Of a DNA stretch of 38,429 nucleotides, positions 8,427-16,331 are shown piece by piece. The notes beneath the pieces were generated by a model, which searched no databases, was not told the DNA's origin, and was given only the letters and a program-made list of their open reading frames with translations. The DNA comes from Candidatus Sumerlaeota bacterium (GTDB taxonomy: Bacteria > Sumerlaeota > Sumerlaeia > SLMS01). Position 1 is the first letter of the stretch, and every line of letters starts with the position of its first letter. The stretch is from the NCBI GenBank assembly GCA_007132505.1, contig SLOM01000218.1:1-38429 (forward strand). Direction: 5' to 3'. Made by a program: the position numbers and the translations under genes.

Positions 8427-11345
8427 ATGAGCACCCAGAGCGCCCCAACCACCCCTGAATTGCGGCAATTCTTCAAGGAAATGAAGGAGGCCTTCCCCGG
8501 CGAGGTTCACTCCAACCGGGTGAGCCGGGGGATATACGCCACGGACGCCAGCATCTATATGCAGCTCCCGGCGGGCGCCTTCACCCCGAAAAACCGGGGA
8601 GCCGTTCGGCGGGCACTGCGGCTGACGAGCAAATACAAGGTCCCCGTTCTGGCCCGTGGCGGCGGCACCAGCTTGGCCGGGCAGACCACCGCCGAAGGCG
8701 CGCTGGTCCTCGATCTGAGCAAGTACTTCGACGAGATCGAGGAGCTGAACGTGGACGGGCACTGGGCCGTCGTCCAGCCCGGCCTCATCCGCGATCTGCT
8801 CAACGAGCGCATCGCCTCCCAGGGCCTCATGTACGCCCCCGAGACCGCCACCAGCAACCGCGCGAACGTCGGCGGGATGATCGGCAACAACTCCAGCGGC
8901 ATGATGTCCATCCGCTACGGCAAGACGATTGATCACCTGCTCGGAGCGACAGTCTTCCTGGCGGACGGAACGGAGGCCTACTTCGGCCCGCGCGAGGAGA
9001 TGGGGGAGACCGGAAGGCGCCTCCTTGACGGCCTTCTCGGCATCGTCGAGCGCAATCGCAAGCTGATCGAGGAGCGCTTCCCCAAGGTCATGCGCCGTGT
9101 GGGCGGGTATTCGCTCGACGAGTTCCTCGGCGATGAGTCCACCCACAACCTCGCGAAGATCCTCGGCGGCAGCGAGGGCACCCTGGCCGTCATGACCAGC
9201 GCCAAGGTCAACCTCGTGCCCAAGCCGAAGCACATCGCCTGCATGGCTGTCCACTTCGCTGACCTCCTGGAGTCGCTGCGGGCCACGCCCCTCATTGTCC
9301 GGCACAAGCCACTCAGTGCGGAGTTCATGGACGGGCCACTCCTCCGCATGGCGCTGGAGAACCCCTCCACGGCCCGGATGTGCTGGTGGATGGAGGGCGA
9401 CCCCGCCGCCGTCATACCTGTGGAAATGGACGGCGACACCCTCGAGGAGTGCATCGCCAAGCTCGACGCGGTGGAGAAGGAACTGCGTGAGGCCGGTTTC
9501 GGCTACGCCTTCACCCGCCTGCACCAGCCACGCGAACGCACCCAGATCATCGAGGTCCGCAAGGCGGGGCTCGGCGTGATGCTCAAGATGAAGGGCGACT
9601 GGAAGCCGATCTCCTTCATCGAGGACGCCTGCGTGCCGGTGGAGAATCTGGCGGACTATACAGCGGGCATCCTCCGCATCTGCGAGGAGGAGGGCCTCCG
9701 CATCATGGCCTACGGGCACCCGAGCGTCGGCGTCCTGCACCTCAAGCCGGTGGTGAACCTGAAGACGCAGGAGGACCGCGACAAGTGCGAGCGCATCAGC
9801 CGCCAGGCAATGGAGCTCTGCCGGTCCTTCGGCGGTTCCTGGTCCGGCGAACACGGCGACGGTATCGCACGGGGCGCCAACAACGAGGCCTTCTGGGGCC
9901 CGGAGATGATCGAGGTCTTCCGGGAGGTGAAGCGCCTCTTCGACCCCGAAGGGCTGCTCAACCCGGGCAAGATCTTCGACACCCCGCCGGTCATGGGGCC
10001 ACTGCGCTTCACCCACGGCTACAAGCCCTCGCGCTACAAGAGCATGTTCCACTACCGCGAGGAGGGCGGATTCCAGGGCGCCGTCGAGATGTGCAACGGC
10101 TCCGGTGTCTGCCGGAAACTCGGTTCAGGGACCATGTGCCCGAGCTACATGGCGACCCGCGAGGAGAAGGACTCCACCCGCGGACGGGCGAACGCGCTCC
10201 GGCTGGCACTGGCCGGACAGTTCGGGCTGGAGAACCTCACCTCCAAGGCCATTCACGAGGTCCTCGACCTCTGCCTCGAATGCAAAGGCTGCAAGACCGA
10301 GTGTCCCACCAACGTTGACATGGCGAAGATGAAATCCGAGTTCCTTCACGCGTACCATAAGGAACACGGGAGCACGCTGAGGGACCGGGTTTTCGCCAAT
10401 TCTCCCATCGCAGCCAGGATGAACGCAGGCCTGCTGGCACCGATTGTGAACGCGGTGCTCGGCGTGGGATGGATCAGGCGGAGCATCAATCGCTTCCTTG
10501 GCGTGGCGGTGGAGCGCCCCCTGCCGAAGTACGCAACCCAGACCCTGGGCAAGTGGTTCGCAGCGCGCAGGAAGCCGGACCTGCCAGCAGACGCCCCGGA
10601 AGTCGTGCTTTTTGACGACACCTACGCCAGCTACCACGACACGGAGATCGGCAAGTGGGCCGTCCGGGTCCTCGAACACCTGGGGTACCGGGTGCGGCTG
10701 GCGCAGGCGGGCTGCTGCTGCCGCCCCGCGATCTCAAAGGGTTTCCTCACCAAGGCCCGCAAGGAAGGGGAAAAGACCCTGCGGAAGCTCGACCGATACG
10801 CCCGCAAGGGCATCCCGATCCTGGGGCTCGAGCCCAGTTGTGTCAGCTCGCTCCGGGACGACCTGCCCGACCTGATCGAGGACGAGGCGCTGGGGGCCCG
10901 CGTGGCCAAGGTGGTCGCCCCCATCGAGGAGTTCCTCGACAAGGAGGTTGCGGCCGGTCGCATCAAGATTGAGCTGCCCCACGCCGCGGACTCCTACCTC
11001 CTGCACGGGCACTGCCACCAGAAGGCGCTCGACAGCACGGATCCTCTGAAGCGCCTCATCGGCCCGAAAGACGGACAGGACCGCATCGAGGAGGTGGATT
11101 CGGGGTGCTGCGGCATGGCGGGAAGCTTCGGCTACGAGAAGGAGCACTACGAGATCTCGCAGACAATCGGCGAGCAGCGGCTCTTCCCCGCGGTCCGCTC
11201 CCTCAAGCCCGGAACCCCGGTCATCGCGAACGGATTCTCCTGCCGGCACCAGATCGAAGAAGCAACCGGAACCCCGGCGGACCACTTCATCGTGGCCCTT
11301 GGCCGGGCGCTGCTGGGTGACGAAAGAAAGGATGACCGGCGCTAA
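8427..11345 (+). CDS. ydiJ: YdiJ-type FAD-linked oxidase / Fe-S dehydrogenase (D-2-hydroxyacid, probably D-2-hydroxyglutarate)
   Basis: 972 residues, close to E. coli YdiJ (about 1018), which oxidises D-2-hydroxyglutarate. Order: an FAD-binding PCMH domain (LARGGGTSLAGQTT; TSNRANVGGMIGNNSSG), the FAD-oxidase C-terminal domain with its metal/substrate region (GEHGDG), two [4Fe-4S] motifs (MCNGSGVCRKLGSGTMCP and CLECKGCKTECP), and two CCG domains of the heterodisulfide-reductase type (GCCCRPA; HGHCHQKAL ... GCCGMAGSFG). This is the GlcD and GlcF parts in one chain. The start at 8427 (MSTQSAP) is the first ATG a usual distance before the FAD domain; no good ribosome site is seen, so it is uncertain. 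D-lactate or glycolate as substrate is not excluded. The 149 bases before it show nothing definite. Confidence 0.9.
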   Translation: MSTQSAPTTPELRQFFKEMKEAFPGEVHSNRVSRGIYATDASIYMQLPAGAFTPKNRGAVRRALRLTSKYKVPVLARGGGTSLAGQTTAEGALVLDLSKYFDEIEELNVDGHWAVVQPGLIRDLLNERIASQGLMYAPETATSNRANVGGMIGNNSSGMMSIRYGKTIDHLLGATVFLADGTEAYFGPREEMGETGRRLLDGLLGIVERNRKLIEERFPKVMRRVGGYSLDEFLGDESTHNLAKILGGSEGTLAVMTSAKVNLVPKPKHIACMAVHFADLLESLRATPLIVRHKPLSAEFMDGPLLRMALENPSTARMCWWMEGDPAAVIPVEMDGDTLEECIAKLDAVEKELREAGFGYAFTRLHQPRERTQIIEVRKAGLGVMLKMKGDWKPISFIEDACVPVENLADYTAGILRICEEEGLRIMAYGHPSVGVLHLKPVVNLKTQEDRDKCERISRQAMELCRSFGGSWSGEHGDGIARGANNEAFWGPEMIEVFREVKRLFDPEGLLNPGKIFDTPPVMGPLRFTHGYKPSRYKSMFHYREEGGFQGAVEMCNGSGVCRKLGSGTMCPSYMATREEKDSTRGRANALRLALAGQFGLENLTSKAIHEVLDLCLECKGCKTECPTNVDMAKMKSEFLHAYHKEHGSTLRDRVFANSPIAARMNAGLLAPIVNAVLGVGWIRRSINRFLGVAVERPLPKYATQTLGKWFAARRKPDLPADAPEVVLFDDTYASYHDTEIGKWAVRVLEHLGYRVRLAQAGCCCRPAISKGFLTKARKEGEKTLRKLDRYARKGIPILGLEPSCVSSLRDDLPDLIEDEALGARVAKVVAPIEEFLDKEVAAGRIKIELPHAADSYLLHGHCHQKALDSTDPLKRLIGPKDGQDRIEEVDSGCCGMAGSFGYEKEHYEISQTIGEQRLFPAVRSLKPGTPVIANGFSCRHQIEEATGTPADHFIVALGRALLGDERKDDRR

Positions 11346-11388
11346 ACCGTGAGAATCCAGTTGAACGGCCCCGCCCCCAAGCGGGTAC

Positions 11389-11419
11389 CCTTGGCGTTGT
11401 CTGGGAGAGCCTTGGCGTT
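11389..11419 (+). repeat. Direct repeat CCTTGGCGTT, 21-bp period, before the zinc-ribbon gene
   Basis: The ten bases CCTTGGCGTT occur at 11389-11398 and again at 11410-11419, two helical turns apart, in the 154-base gap between the dehydrogenase and the coiled-coil zinc-ribbon gene. A regulator site is possible; no named operator fits. Confidence 0.4.
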
Positions 11420-11499
11420 ACAGGTCTGCTGTGCCCGCCACCCCTCTGCATCCGGCTCTCGTCCCCCAGAGCGCATACCATCCAAAGGTTGACGATAGA

Positions 11500-12240
11500 A
11501 TGCTCCCTGACGTTCAGAAGCTGCTCGATCTTCAGGAAATCGATCGCGAGATTCTCGACCTGAAGTCCCAACTGGCCCGTTACCCAGTCGTCTGGGAAGA
11601 GACGAAAAAGCGCATGGCGCAACGCAAGGCGGATCACGAGGCCGCCCGGAAGAGGCTGGAGGACAATCTCGATCAGCGCCGGCGCAAGGAGCAGCGCATC
11701 AAGAACTGGCTGACCGACCTGCAGCGCAGCCAGACCCGCCTGTCCCTCAGCAAGACGGAGAAGGAGTATCAGGCCGCCAACAAGGAGCTCGAGAAGATCC
11801 GCGAAAAGCTCCAAAAGGAAGAGGAAGACGTCAACCTGCTGGTCGAGGAAGCCTCCCGGCGGGAGGAAGAGGAAGTGGAGGAGCGCGGCAAGCTGGAGGA
11901 GTTCAAGGAGTTCTACCTCTCCGAGCGCCAGCGCATCCGCTCGCAGTTCAACGAGAAGAAGGCCCGCGTGGCCGAGCTTGACCGGGAACGTGCGGCACGA
12001 GCTGAGCGGGTGCCCGACGACCTCCGCCACCTCTATGAGCGGGTTCACAAGATGCACCCGGGTTCCGCGGTCGTGCCGGTCCGCGGCGCAAGCTGCACGG
12101 GATGCCACTACAGCCTGCTGCCCGACGTGATGGTCACCCTGCACCGGGGCGATGAACTGGTGATCTGCCCGAATTGCGGCAGAATTCTCGCTTACGACGA
12201 GGAGTTCGTGCCGGAGGAGCAGGACGCCGCCGTCAGCTAG
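11500..12240 (+). CDS. Coiled-coil protein with C-terminal C4 zinc ribbon (zf-RING_7 / CdsZ-like)
   Basis: 246 residues. The first ~180 are a long antiparallel coiled coil rich in Glu, Lys and Arg with the conserved SKTEKEYQAANKELEKIREK stretch. The tail has the zinc ribbon C-x2-C (CTGCHYSLLP) and C-x2-C (CPNCGRILAY) separated by about 22 residues. This is the widespread zf-RING_7 (DUF164) family, which includes CdsZ (CT398) of Chlamydia; a type III secretion role there need not apply here, since no secretion gene is in the window. The start ATG 11500 (MLPDVQKLLDLQEID) is preferred over an upstream GTG (11431) because family members begin just before the LLxLQxID motif. The lipoprotein gene follows after 29 bases, probably in one transcript. 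Confidence 0.85.
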   Translation: MLPDVQKLLDLQEIDREILDLKSQLARYPVVWEETKKRMAQRKADHEAARKRLEDNLDQRRRKEQRIKNWLTDLQRSQTRLSLSKTEKEYQAANKELEKIREKLQKEEEDVNLLVEEASRREEEEVEERGKLEEFKEFYLSERQRIRSQFNEKKARVAELDRERAARAERVPDDLRHLYERVHKMHPGSAVVPVRGASCTGCHYSLLPDVMVTLHRGDELVICPNCGRILAYDEEFVPEEQDAAVS

Positions 12241-12269
12241 GCGCGAAAAAGAACCAAGGAAGAACCGAA

Positions 12270-13448
12270 ATGAAGAGAGCGGGTTTGCTGGTGCTCCTGG
12301 GGGTGATCCTCACGGCTGCCGCAGGTTGCAGCCGCATTGTCGTCGAGTCGAGCCCGCCTGGGGCGCAGGTCGTCTGGTCGCCGGACGGTGTGCAGCCCTA
12401 TCAGCCATGGCCACCCAGCGCTTGGGAAATCACCTCTTCCAACAGAAACGCCATGACCCCCTTCCGCAGCGCGGGAAGCTACCGTGATTCGGTCTTCGTC
12501 ACCGTGGAGAAGGACGGGTACATGCGCCCGATGCCCAAACTGGTGCAGCTTTATGGGTTCCGGGGCGAGAAGCTCCACTTTGACCTGACAGAGACACCCG
12601 ACGCCTTCGCGGCCCGCATGCGTGAGCAAGGGAAGCTCTTCTTCAGGGGTGAGTGGGTGGACCCGGAGGAGGCCGGCGTCGTCGAATACAATGGCGTTGT
12701 CATGACAAAGGAAGAGGCCTTCCGCCAGGAGCAGCTCGCCCAAGGACTGATCGAATACGACGGCGAATGGATGACTCCCGAGGAAGCAGACGAGCGCGAG
12801 ACAGAACGGCGCCTCGCAGAGGGTTATGTCCGCTTCAAAGGCCGCTGGGTCACACCCGAGGTGCAGGAAGCGGAAGAGCGCATTGACGAGGAAGTGGCCG
12901 CCATCGCCGAGGAGGGTGACTTCTATGAGATGCCCACTCCCCGGGTGGTCGGCCGGCAGCTCATCAGCGAAGCCCAGATCCAACTTTACAACAGCACGGG
13001 TCAGGTAGTCCGGTTCCTCTTCAGCGGCCCGGTAAGCCGGGAATACACGCTTGACCCCTACCGCAGCCGCGGGGTGCGGACCGAGGACCGCATCATCCTG
13101 CCGCCCGCAGAGTACGAAATCGCCATTGTGCCCACAGGAAGGGACGGTTCCGGCCGGGACCTGCGCGAACTGGCCGCGCGCTTGGGCGGCGAGCATGCCG
13201 ACGCCCTGTCCACCGATCCGGTGCTGGGAACTTGGACCCTCACCGCCGGCTCGCAGGTGAGCTTCAACTACGCAGGCGGGGGCGATGCATTGGACATGCC
13301 ACTCGACGACACGGACATCATCGTGCCGGAGTTCGAAATAGACGCGCCGGACATTGAGATCCCCGAGTTCGAACGTCGCGAGCAGCCCCAGCGCAGGCCA
13401 CCCGGCGGACCGCCGCCAGGCGGTGGAGGCGGCGGGCGCCAGCAGTAG
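12270..13448 (+). CDS. Lipoprotein with PEGA-like N-terminus and four short G-x-W-x-x-P-E-E repeats
   Basis: 392 residues. The signal peptide ends in the lipobox LTAAAGC with C20 as the lipidated Cys. SRIVVESSPPGAQVVW then VTVEKDGYMRP resembles a PEGA domain (surface adhesion or wall-associated). Residues 121-198 hold four related units of about 20-26 residues: FFRGEWVDPEE, EYNGVVMTKEE, EYDGEWMTPEE and RFKGRWVTPE, joined by charged helices; the second is degenerate. A beta-rich part (about 225-340) follows, then acidic repeats (DIIVPEFEID, DIEIPEFER) and a Pro/Gly-rich end. AAGGAAGA (12256 on) is the ribosome site. Function unknown; a periplasmic outer-membrane or inner-membrane lipoprotein. 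It converges with ada, 13 bases between the two stop codons. Confidence 0.8.
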   Translation: MKRAGLLVLLGVILTAAAGCSRIVVESSPPGAQVVWSPDGVQPYQPWPPSAWEITSSNRNAMTPFRSAGSYRDSVFVTVEKDGYMRPMPKLVQLYGFRGEKLHFDLTETPDAFAARMREQGKLFFRGEWVDPEEAGVVEYNGVVMTKEEAFRQEQLAQGLIEYDGEWMTPEEADERETERRLAEGYVRFKGRWVTPEVQEAEERIDEEVAAIAEEGDFYEMPTPRVVGRQLISEAQIQLYNSTGQVVRFLFSGPVSREYTLDPYRSRGVRTEDRIILPPAEYEIAIVPTGRDGSGRDLRELAARLGGEHADALSTDPVLGTWTLTAGSQVSFNYAGGGDALDMPLDDTDIIVPEFEIDAPDIEIPEFERREQPQRRPPGGPPPGGGGGGRQQ

Positions 13449-13461
13449 CCCGCCGGGAGCC

Positions 13462-14577
13462 TCATTCCTCCTCGTGTGACTTGGTGAACTGCTCGGTGGG
13501 AATGTCCGCCAGCGCCGCGCCCGTCACCCGGCCCTCGCTGTCCGCATGAATCTCCTTCATCACCTTCAGTGACGCACGGATCAGGTCCACCTTCTCCTTG
13601 TGGTGGAGGAAGGCCGACTTGAGGCCGTACACGACTAGGTCCTTGAGCTCCTCCAGGGTGAACCCGAGGACGGTGTGCGCCTTGTACAGCTCCTCCGTCA
13701 CGGTGGTGTCGCTGACAAGGCGGTTGTCCGTACAGACACAGCACCGGAGTCCGAAGTCGTAATACATGCGGAGGGGATGAAGCGAGAGGTCCCGCACCGC
13801 ACTCGTATGCAGGTTGCTCGTCAGGTTGATTTCCAGCGGGATGCGATGGTCGCAGCAGTAATTCAGCAGGTCTCCGTCCTCCTTGAGGCGGACGGCATGA
13901 CCCAGCCGGTGGGCGCCGCAATCGTGCAGTGCCTGGCTGATGGATTCGGGACCGTAGGCCTCGCCGGCGTGGATCGTGATGTTCACGTTGTTCTGCAGCA
14001 CAAGGTCGAAGGCCTCCTTGTGGCGAGCGGCGGGGTGACTGGCCTCCGCACCCGCAAGGTCGAACCCGACGACACCGCGGTGCTTGTACATCACGCACAG
14101 CTCGGCCATCTGTACGGTGTACTTCGGCTCGGACATGCGCATGCCGCAGATGATCAGGCCCCACTTCACTCCGAAGTCCCGCTCTCCGGCGCGCAGGCCG
14201 TCGAGAACCGCATCCACAATCTCAGTCAGCCGCATGCCCTTGCGTTGATGGAGAATCGGGGCAAAACGCACCTCCTGATAGACAACGTTCTCGTCCGCCG
14301 CGTCCTCCAACAGTTCGTAGGCCGCGCGGTGGAGTGCCTCACGGTCCTGAAGCACGCTGAGGGTGATGTCGAAAGCCTTGAGATACTCGACAAGGTCCGT
14401 TACCCCGTCCTGAACGAGAAATCGCTTCAGCTTCTCCGGGTCACTGTGGGGCAGCTCGATGTGGCGCTCGTGGGCGAGGTCCACGATGGTGTCCACGCGG
14501 AGTGATCCGTCGAGGTGACAGTGCAGGTCCACCTTCGGCAGCCTGGCGATCACCTCCCGGGATAGCTTGGTTGTCAT
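13462..14577 (-). CDS. add: Adenosine deaminase
   Basis: 371 residues. It deaminates (deoxy)adenosine to (deoxy)inosine in purine salvage. The zinc and catalytic residues are in place: H19 and H21 (HCHLDGS), H203 and E206 (IHAGE), H227 (GHAVR) and D284 in TDNRLVSDT, the form common in bacterial enzymes instead of TDDP. The start ATG 14577 (MTTKLSREV) has AAGGAG 8 bases before it, which rules out the longer upstream in-frame start at 14637. Last gene of the operon begun by the response regulator; 75 bases separate it from tsaB. Related adenine or aminofutalosine deaminases are possible, but the motif set favours adenosine. Confidence 0.9.
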   Translation of the reverse strand: MTTKLSREVIARLPKVDLHCHLDGSLRVDTIVDLAHERHIELPHSDPEKLKRFLVQDGVTDLVEYLKAFDITLSVLQDREALHRAAYELLEDAADENVVYQEVRFAPILHQRKGMRLTEIVDAVLDGLRAGERDFGVKWGLIICGMRMSEPKYTVQMAELCVMYKHRGVVGFDLAGAEASHPAARHKEAFDLVLQNNVNITIHAGEAYGPESISQALHDCGAHRLGHAVRLKEDGDLLNYCCDHRIPLEINLTSNLHTSAVRDLSLHPLRMYYDFGLRCCVCTDNRLVSDTTVTEELYKAHTVLGFTLEELKDLVVYGLKSAFLHHKEKVDLIRASLKVMKEIHADSEGRVTGAALADIPTEQFTKSHEEE

Positions 14578-14652
14578 ATTGTCGCTCCTTGGGATGAAAC
14601 GCCGCATGTGCGACAGGGGAATCTGATATCCGTCCATCTCGTGCCCAGCCTG

Positions 14653-15327
14653 TCAAGCGTTCGGTTTCACGGTTGCGTCGCGCAGGTAGACGGCCCTGGC
14701 CTCCGAGGGGGGGATTGTGCCGCCCGCCTGGACCCGCTGCCAGGCAAGCCAGGCCACCGTCCCGGGCCGTGCCCGCACTGCGTCCCCCCGGGCAAGCCGC
14801 CCGTGAGGGTGCAGGTACTTCTCATGGTAGCGAAGGGCCCCCTCGCCCGCAAACAAAGCTTCACCATCCAGCAGCCGCGGAACCTCTTCCGGCCGGAGGC
14901 AGAACTCTTCCCCCTCACGCACCAACCCCTCGTCTGTGGGTGTGAAGACGGCTCCGTACACTTCCCCCACCCGGGCGTCCAGCAGCGGCACAACGTGGCG
15001 CACCGGCTCCCCACGATAGCAGCTCCACGCCAGCGCCTCCGGGCTCGAGACGGTTACCACCGGCTTGCCAAGCGGCCATGCCAGACCCTTGATCAACGAG
15101 AGGCCAACCCTTACTCCGACGAAGGCACCGGGCCCGTGTGAGGCGGCGAAGACATCCACGTCCTCCCAGCGAAACCCCGCTGCTTCGAGCAGGCCTTCCG
15201 CTTCCCGCAGGCACCGCTTGCTGTGGCTCTGCATGCCGGTGGTCCAGGACTCCCCCGCCAGCACTCCATCGCATAGAAGTGCCACCCCACCGGAGGGGCT
15301 CGAAGTCTCGAAGGCAAGCAGGTTCAT
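14653..15327 (-). CDS. tsaB: tRNA threonylcarbamoyladenosine (t6A) biosynthesis protein TsaB
   Basis: 224 residues, normal for TsaB (YeaZ). TsaB is the non-catalytic ASKHA-fold partner that holds TsaD for t6A37 formation on ANN-decoding tRNAs, together with TsaE. Seen: the N-terminal LAFETSSPSGGVAL, then SHGPGAFVGVRVGLSLIKGLAWPL (the family's GPGSFTGxRxG motif) and the LLDARVGEVYGAVF strand. Its start ATG overlaps the stop of folK-tsaE (ATGA), and AGGAG lies about 10 bases upstream inside that gene. The order tsaE-tsaB in one transcript fits a shared complex. TsaD and TsaC are not in the window. Confidence 0.93.
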   Translation of the reverse strand: MNLLAFETSSPSGGVALLCDGVLAGESWTTGMQSHSKRCLREAEGLLEAAGFRWEDVDVFAASHGPGAFVGVRVGLSLIKGLAWPLGKPVVTVSSPEALAWSCYRGEPVRHVVPLLDARVGEVYGAVFTPTDEGLVREGEEFCLRPEEVPRLLDGEALFAGEGALRYHEKYLHPHGRLARGDAVRARPGTVAWLAWQRVQAGGTIPPSEARAVYLRDATVKPNA

Positions 15328-16331
15328 GTGGTGGGCACTCCTGCCGGACATGCGGTGCGGAAGGCGAAGGGAAGGCTCTGCCTTGCCGTGCGAACCCGGA
15401 TCCGCCGCGACTCCTCTCCTGTTTCCTCCAAGGACAGTTCGGCAAGTGCCATGTCCAGCACGGCGGGGCAACGCTCAGGCCATTCCACGAGACGGATCGC
15501 GCCCTCCGACTCGGGCGAGAAGAACCCCGCGCTCTCCAGTTCATCCTCGCTGTCCACGCGGTAGAGGTCCCAATGCTCCAGCCGCACACCGCTTGTCTCG
15601 TACTCGCGGCAGAGCGTGAAGGTGGGGCTTTGCACGGGCCCGGTGACGCCCATCTCGCGGGCGATGGCCCGGGCGAGGACGGACTTGCCCGCTCCGAGCC
15701 CCCCGCTGAGGGCCAGCAGACTCCCCCGCCCCAGACCCCAGGCCAGCTGCCGGCCGAAAGCGGCCGTTTCCTCCTCGCTCGCGGAAGACCACGAGTACTC
15801 CCGCAGGGGCAGTGTCTTCCTCCCCCACACAGGCGGGGCATCCCCCAGCGCAACCGTTTCCGGCTCCACGGCACGGCCGTCGGGATGCGGTTCGGCCAAT
15901 GCCGCCCAGGCGGGGTGCAGATCCGCCACCTCCCCCAGCGGCTTATAGACGAAGGGCCTCTTCGCGATCCACGGGTGGGGCAGTTGGAGCTGTTCCGAGT
16001 TCCTTGTTTCATCGTCCACGGCGAGCAGGTCCAGATCGAGAGTCCTCGGCCCCCAATGGATTGTGCGCTGCCGGCCGAGCGAGTCCTCGATGCCTGCCAT
16101 TTCCCGGAGCAGTTCCTCCGGCCTAAGGTCCGCGCATTCCCCCGCAACCACGGCGTTGAGGAACGGGTCCAGGCCATCGCGCCCCCAGCCCTTGCTCTCG
16201 TAAAGACGCGAGGTGGCGAGGAGAGTAACACCCGGAATGCTTTCGAGTGCCGCCAGCGCAAGGCGCATGTACGCCATGCGGTCGCCCACGTTGGAACCAA
16301 GCCCGGCGGCGAACAGTCGCTTAGCTGGCAT
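15324..16331 (-). CDS. FolK-TsaE fusion: hydroxymethyldihydropterin pyrophosphokinase joined to t6A ATPase
   Basis: 335 residues in two whole domains. Residues 1-165 are FolK (HPPK), which pyrophosphorylates 6-hydroxymethyl-7,8-dihydropterin in folate synthesis: LGSNVGD (11-17) and the HPPK signature WGPRTLDLDLL (93-103). Residues about 180-320 are TsaE: Walker A GGLGAGKS (210-217), QSPTFTL (234-240), the HWDLYR motif (253-258) and EWPER (283-287). Nothing in the linker suggests a stop or frameshift, and the frame is continuous. The start ATG 16331 lies inside the 3' end of the response-regulator gene (11-base overlap) with AAGGA upstream. The two activities belong to different pathways; both are single-domain proteins in most bacteria, so the joining is notable. 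Confidence 0.9.
   Translation of the reverse strand: MPAKRLFAAGLGSNVGDRMAYMRLALAALESIPGVTLLATSRLYESKGWGRDGLDPFLNAVVAGECADLRPEELLREMAGIEDSLGRQRTIHWGPRTLDLDLLAVDDETRNSEQLQLPHPWIAKRPFVYKPLGEVADLHPAWAALAEPHPDGRAVEPETVALGDAPPVWGRKTLPLREYSWSSASEEETAAFGRQLAWGLGRGSLLALSGGLGAGKSVLARAIAREMGVTGPVQSPTFTLCREYETSGVRLEHWDLYRVDSEDELESAGFFSPESEGAIRLVEWPERCPAVLDMALAELSLEETGEESRRIRVRTARQSLPFAFRTACPAGVPTT

Noticed and set aside
8313-10052. 579-codon open frame opposite the YdiJ-like gene
   Set aside because: Shadow of a gene with full flavin and Fe-S motifs on the plus strand.
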